NCBI RefSeq assembly: GCF_000067165.1
Contig: NC_010162.1
Coordinates: 3,864,501 to 3,928,500 of the forward strand
DNA: 64,000 nt
From: Sorangium cellulosum So ce56
GTDB lineage: Bacteria; Myxococcota_A; Polyangia; Polyangiales; Polyangiaceae
Reading direction: 5' to 3'
Position 1 is the stretch's first letter; each line of letters opens with the position of its first letter. Positions 62,109-64,000 of this stretch are shown piece by piece. The notes beneath the pieces were generated by a model. It was not told the DNA's origin and searched no databases. It worked only from the letters and a program-made list of their open reading frames with translations. The position numbers were made by a program, and so were the translations under genes.

Positions 62109-63800
62109 TCAGATGACGCCGAACTTCTTGCCGACCTTCTCGAACGCCTCGAGCGCGTGATCGAGGTGCTTGCGCTCGTGGGTCGCCATGTAGCTCGTGC
62201 GCAGGACCTGCTGCTTGGGCGGGACGCCGGGCGTGATGAACGGATTCACGTAGAGCGAGTAGTCGTCGAGGAGCGACTTCCACATCATCACGGTCTTGAG
62301 ATCGTCGCGGATGTAGATGGGGATGACGGCCGTCTCGGTCTTGCCGAGCTCGAAGCCGAGCCGCTGCAGCTCCGTGCGCATGTACGTGAAGTTCTCGCGG
62401 AGCTTCTCCTGGCGCCAGGGCTCCTCCTGCATGACCTCGAGCGAGGCCATGGCGGCGGCCACGCAGGGCGGCGCGGCGCTCGCCGCGAAGAGGAAGCTGT
62501 AGGCAAAATGCTGAATGTAATCGAGCACCTTTCGCTCACCGACGAGCCAGCCGCCGATCGAGGCGAGCGACTTCGAGAAGGTGCCGCCGATGAGGTCGAC
62601 CTCCTTCTCGAGGCCGAAATGCGCGGCCGTGCCGCGGCCCCCGGGGCCGATGACGCCGAGCGCGTGCGCGTCGTCGACGAGGAGCCGCGCCTTGTGCTTC
62701 TTCACCACCTCGACGATCCCGGGCAGACTCGCGATCTCGCCCTGGGCGCTGAAGACGCCGTCGGTGATCACGAGGGCGCCCTCGGTGTCGGCGATCTCGG
62801 AGAGCGCGCTGTCGAGCGCGGCGGGATCGCTGTGCTTGTAGCGCACCATCCGGGCGCCGGCCGCCTGCGCGAGCCGCACGCCGTCGTAGATGGATGCGTG
62901 ATCGTCCTTGTCGATCATCGCGACGCTCCGCTTGTTGCTGAGGAGCGCCGAGATGGTGGCGATGTTCACCTGATAGCCCGTCGTGAACACGAGCCCCGCC
63001 TCCTTGCCGTGGAAGGCGGCGAGCTTCTGCTCGAGCTCGTTGTGGAGGCGCATCGACCCGTTCACGAGCCGCGAGCCGGTCATGCTGGTGCCGTATTTGT
63101 CGATGGCGTTCCGCGCGGCTTCCCGCACCTTCGGGTGGGTCGTCAGCCCGAGGTAGTTGTTCGAGCCGAGCATGATCACGGTCCGGCCCTCGAGCTGCGC
63201 CTCGGGGCCGTTGTTGAAGTCGAGCGGGCGGAAGAAGGGGTAGACGCCCATGGCGCGGGCGTTGTCCGCGGTCATGAACTTGTACGCCTTCTCGAACACG
63301 TCGCGCCCGCCGATGCGCGACAGCGACGTCCGCGCCGCCATCTGGGTCGCGAGCTGCTGCTCGGCCGCCGCGGCCACGTAGGTGCCGGCGCCGTTCGCGC
63401 CCGCGCCGTTCGCGCCGACGCCGTTCACGTGCGTGCGGGCGGCGGCGCGCTCGGCGGTACGTTCGCGCGGCGCGTCGCTGCTCGCCGTCTCCTCCACGAC
63501 CGACAGCCCCGCGCCCCCCGCGCCGCCCGCGGCGGGCTGGCGGGCCGCCGCGCGGGACGGCGTCGCCACGTGGACGCCGGCCTCGTCGTCGAGCGCGGGA
63601 TCGATGTTCGGGAGCGCGTGCCCGTTGAGCAGGATGTCCCAGGCCTCCGCGGCCCGCTCCCGGGCGGCGCGCAGGCGGTTCTTCGCGTCCATGACCCCCG
63701 TGGCGAGCCGCATCACGCGATCGTTGCTGACGACACGGACGACCACGCCCGACGAGGTGAGCTTCTTTGCTTGGTCGACCAGACGATCCTTCATCCTCAT
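62109..63800 (-). CDS. Alpha-oxoamine synthase, serine palmitoyltransferase-like
   Basis: 563 residues; ATG 63800 lies seven bases behind GAGGAG. Residues about 165-563 form a PLP-dependent alpha-oxoamine synthase: LGSNNYLGLTTHPKV, GSRLVNGSMRLHNELE, DDAHALGVIGPGGRG, and the PLP Lys in GGTFSKSLASIGG near residue 408. The Lys segment and the C-terminus resemble bacterial serine palmitoyltransferases, which start sphingolipid synthesis from serine and acyl donors, more than BioF. Myxobacteria are known to make sphingolipids. The first 165 residues (KDRLVDQAKKLTSSG, then a Gly/Ala/Asn linker NGVGANGAGANGAG) are an extension not found in standard enzymes. It might bind an acyl carrier. Confidence 0.88.
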   Translation of the reverse strand: MRMKDRLVDQAKKLTSSGVVVRVVSNDRVMRLATGVMDAKNRLRAARERAAEAWDILLNGHALPNIDPALDDEAGVHVATPSRAAARQPAAGGAGGAGLSVVEETASSDAPRERTAERAAARTHVNGVGANGAGANGAGTYVAAAAEQQLATQMAARTSLSRIGGRDVFEKAYKFMTADNARAMGVYPFFRPLDFNNGPEAQLEGRTVIMLGSNNYLGLTTHPKVREAARNAIDKYGTSMTGSRLVNGSMRLHNELEQKLAAFHGKEAGLVFTTGYQVNIATISALLSNKRSVAMIDKDDHASIYDGVRLAQAAGARMVRYKHSDPAALDSALSEIADTEGALVITDGVFSAQGEIASLPGIVEVVKKHKARLLVDDAHALGVIGPGGRGTAAHFGLEKEVDLIGGTFSKSLASIGGWLVGERKVLDYIQHFAYSFLFAASAAPPCVAAAMASLEVMQEEPWRQEKLRENFTYMRTELQRLGFELGKTETAVIPIYIRDDLKTVMMWKSLLDDYSLYVNPFITPGVPPKQQVLRTSYMATHERKHLDHALEAFEKVGKKFGVI

Positions 63801-63913
63801 GCCCTGGCTCCTCACGCGATCGAATTAAGGGGCGCGGTCCTGTCCGCGAAAGCCGCTCCGGCGTGCAGGATCGAGGCCTCTCGGGCCCCCGCTGGTTCCC
63901 TGCGCGTGTCGCC

Positions 63914-63942
63914 GCTAAAGCAGCCTGCGCGGGCCGCGTCAA
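63914..63942 (-). promoter_or_regulatory. Possible promoter of the serine palmitoyltransferase-like gene
   Basis: On the minus strand TTGACG (63942-63937), one mismatch from the -35 consensus, is followed after 17 bases by TTTAGC (63919-63914), a weak -10. It lies about 115 bases upstream of the ATG at 63800. Confidence 0.4.
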
Positions 63943-64000
63943 CTGCCACCACCGCGTCGTCCCGGCGTGCCGCGAGCGCCGCGAAGCGCCGTCGCCGCGC

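Noticed and set aside
1..64000. rRNA and tRNA genes
   Set aside because: Reading through the intergenic regions I found no convincing cloverleaf or rRNA segment. A covariance-model search would be needed to exclude a tRNA fully.

Overview
This is very GC-rich DNA (about 70% G+C, codons strongly ending in G or C) with many secreted lipoproteins, Cys-rich and Ser/Gly-linker surface proteins, Ser/Thr kinase, PP2C and FHA signalling, a bactofilin and a GH11 xylanase. That mix points to a large-genome myxobacterium of the Sorangium/Polyangiaceae type. The assignment is inferred from gene content; no rRNA gene is present and I recognised no tRNA.

Layout. 1-6952: cell-envelope proteins (a thrombospondin-3 repeat protein cut by the window edge, an OmpA-family protein, a PEGA protein and a lipoprotein with a beta-propeller-like repeat region in an overlapping pair, another lipoprotein). 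7005-9419: Lon protease. 9490-16667: a translationally coupled AddB-like/AddA-like helicase-nuclease pair on the minus strand. 16668-24420: a SRPBCC protein, a bactofilin, a porin-like protein, a DUF99 protein, an AMIN-like protein, an IS4-family insertion sequence and heme A synthase (ctaA). 24641-31367: two response regulators (a diguanylate cyclase and an NtrC-like protein without GAFTGA), a TolC-like protein, ccmC, ccmD and a 47-residue membrane peptide, then an acyl-CoA dehydrogenase. 31390-40274: an FHA protein, PP2C plus pseudouridine synthase, a minus-strand run skp-fabZ-redoxin-epimerase, a Cys-rich lipoprotein and argJ.

40410-46718 is the most interesting block: a cytoplasmic-looking metzincin protease, a protein of unknown function directly behind it, a DUF2169 protein (a family linked to type VI secretion effector loading) and a Ser/Thr kinase fused to a macro domain. 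46719-50493 is accessory and partly decayed DNA. It holds a 43-bp tandem repeat array, a gene fragment with a 34-bp duplication, a frameshifted secreted protein, and three tandem copies of a small protein family, the middle one broken by one base. 50494-64000: a GH11 xylanase lipoprotein, an FAH-family hydrolase, a methyltransferase, DUF2293, a HAD protein, a VWA lipoprotein, a lipin-type (LNS2) lipoprotein, a flavin monooxygenase-like protein, a serpin lipoprotein with an Arg-Ser reactive bond, an outer-membrane protein with 18-bp repeats upstream, a membrane protein and a serine palmitoyltransferase-like enzyme.

Functionally, the window mixes housekeeping genes (Lon, AddAB-like recombination, cytochrome c and heme A maturation, FabZ, Skp, ArgJ) with predator/saprophyte accessory functions (xylanase, serpin, possible secreted effector). 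Several intergenic regions carry strong inverted or phased repeats that no gene explains.
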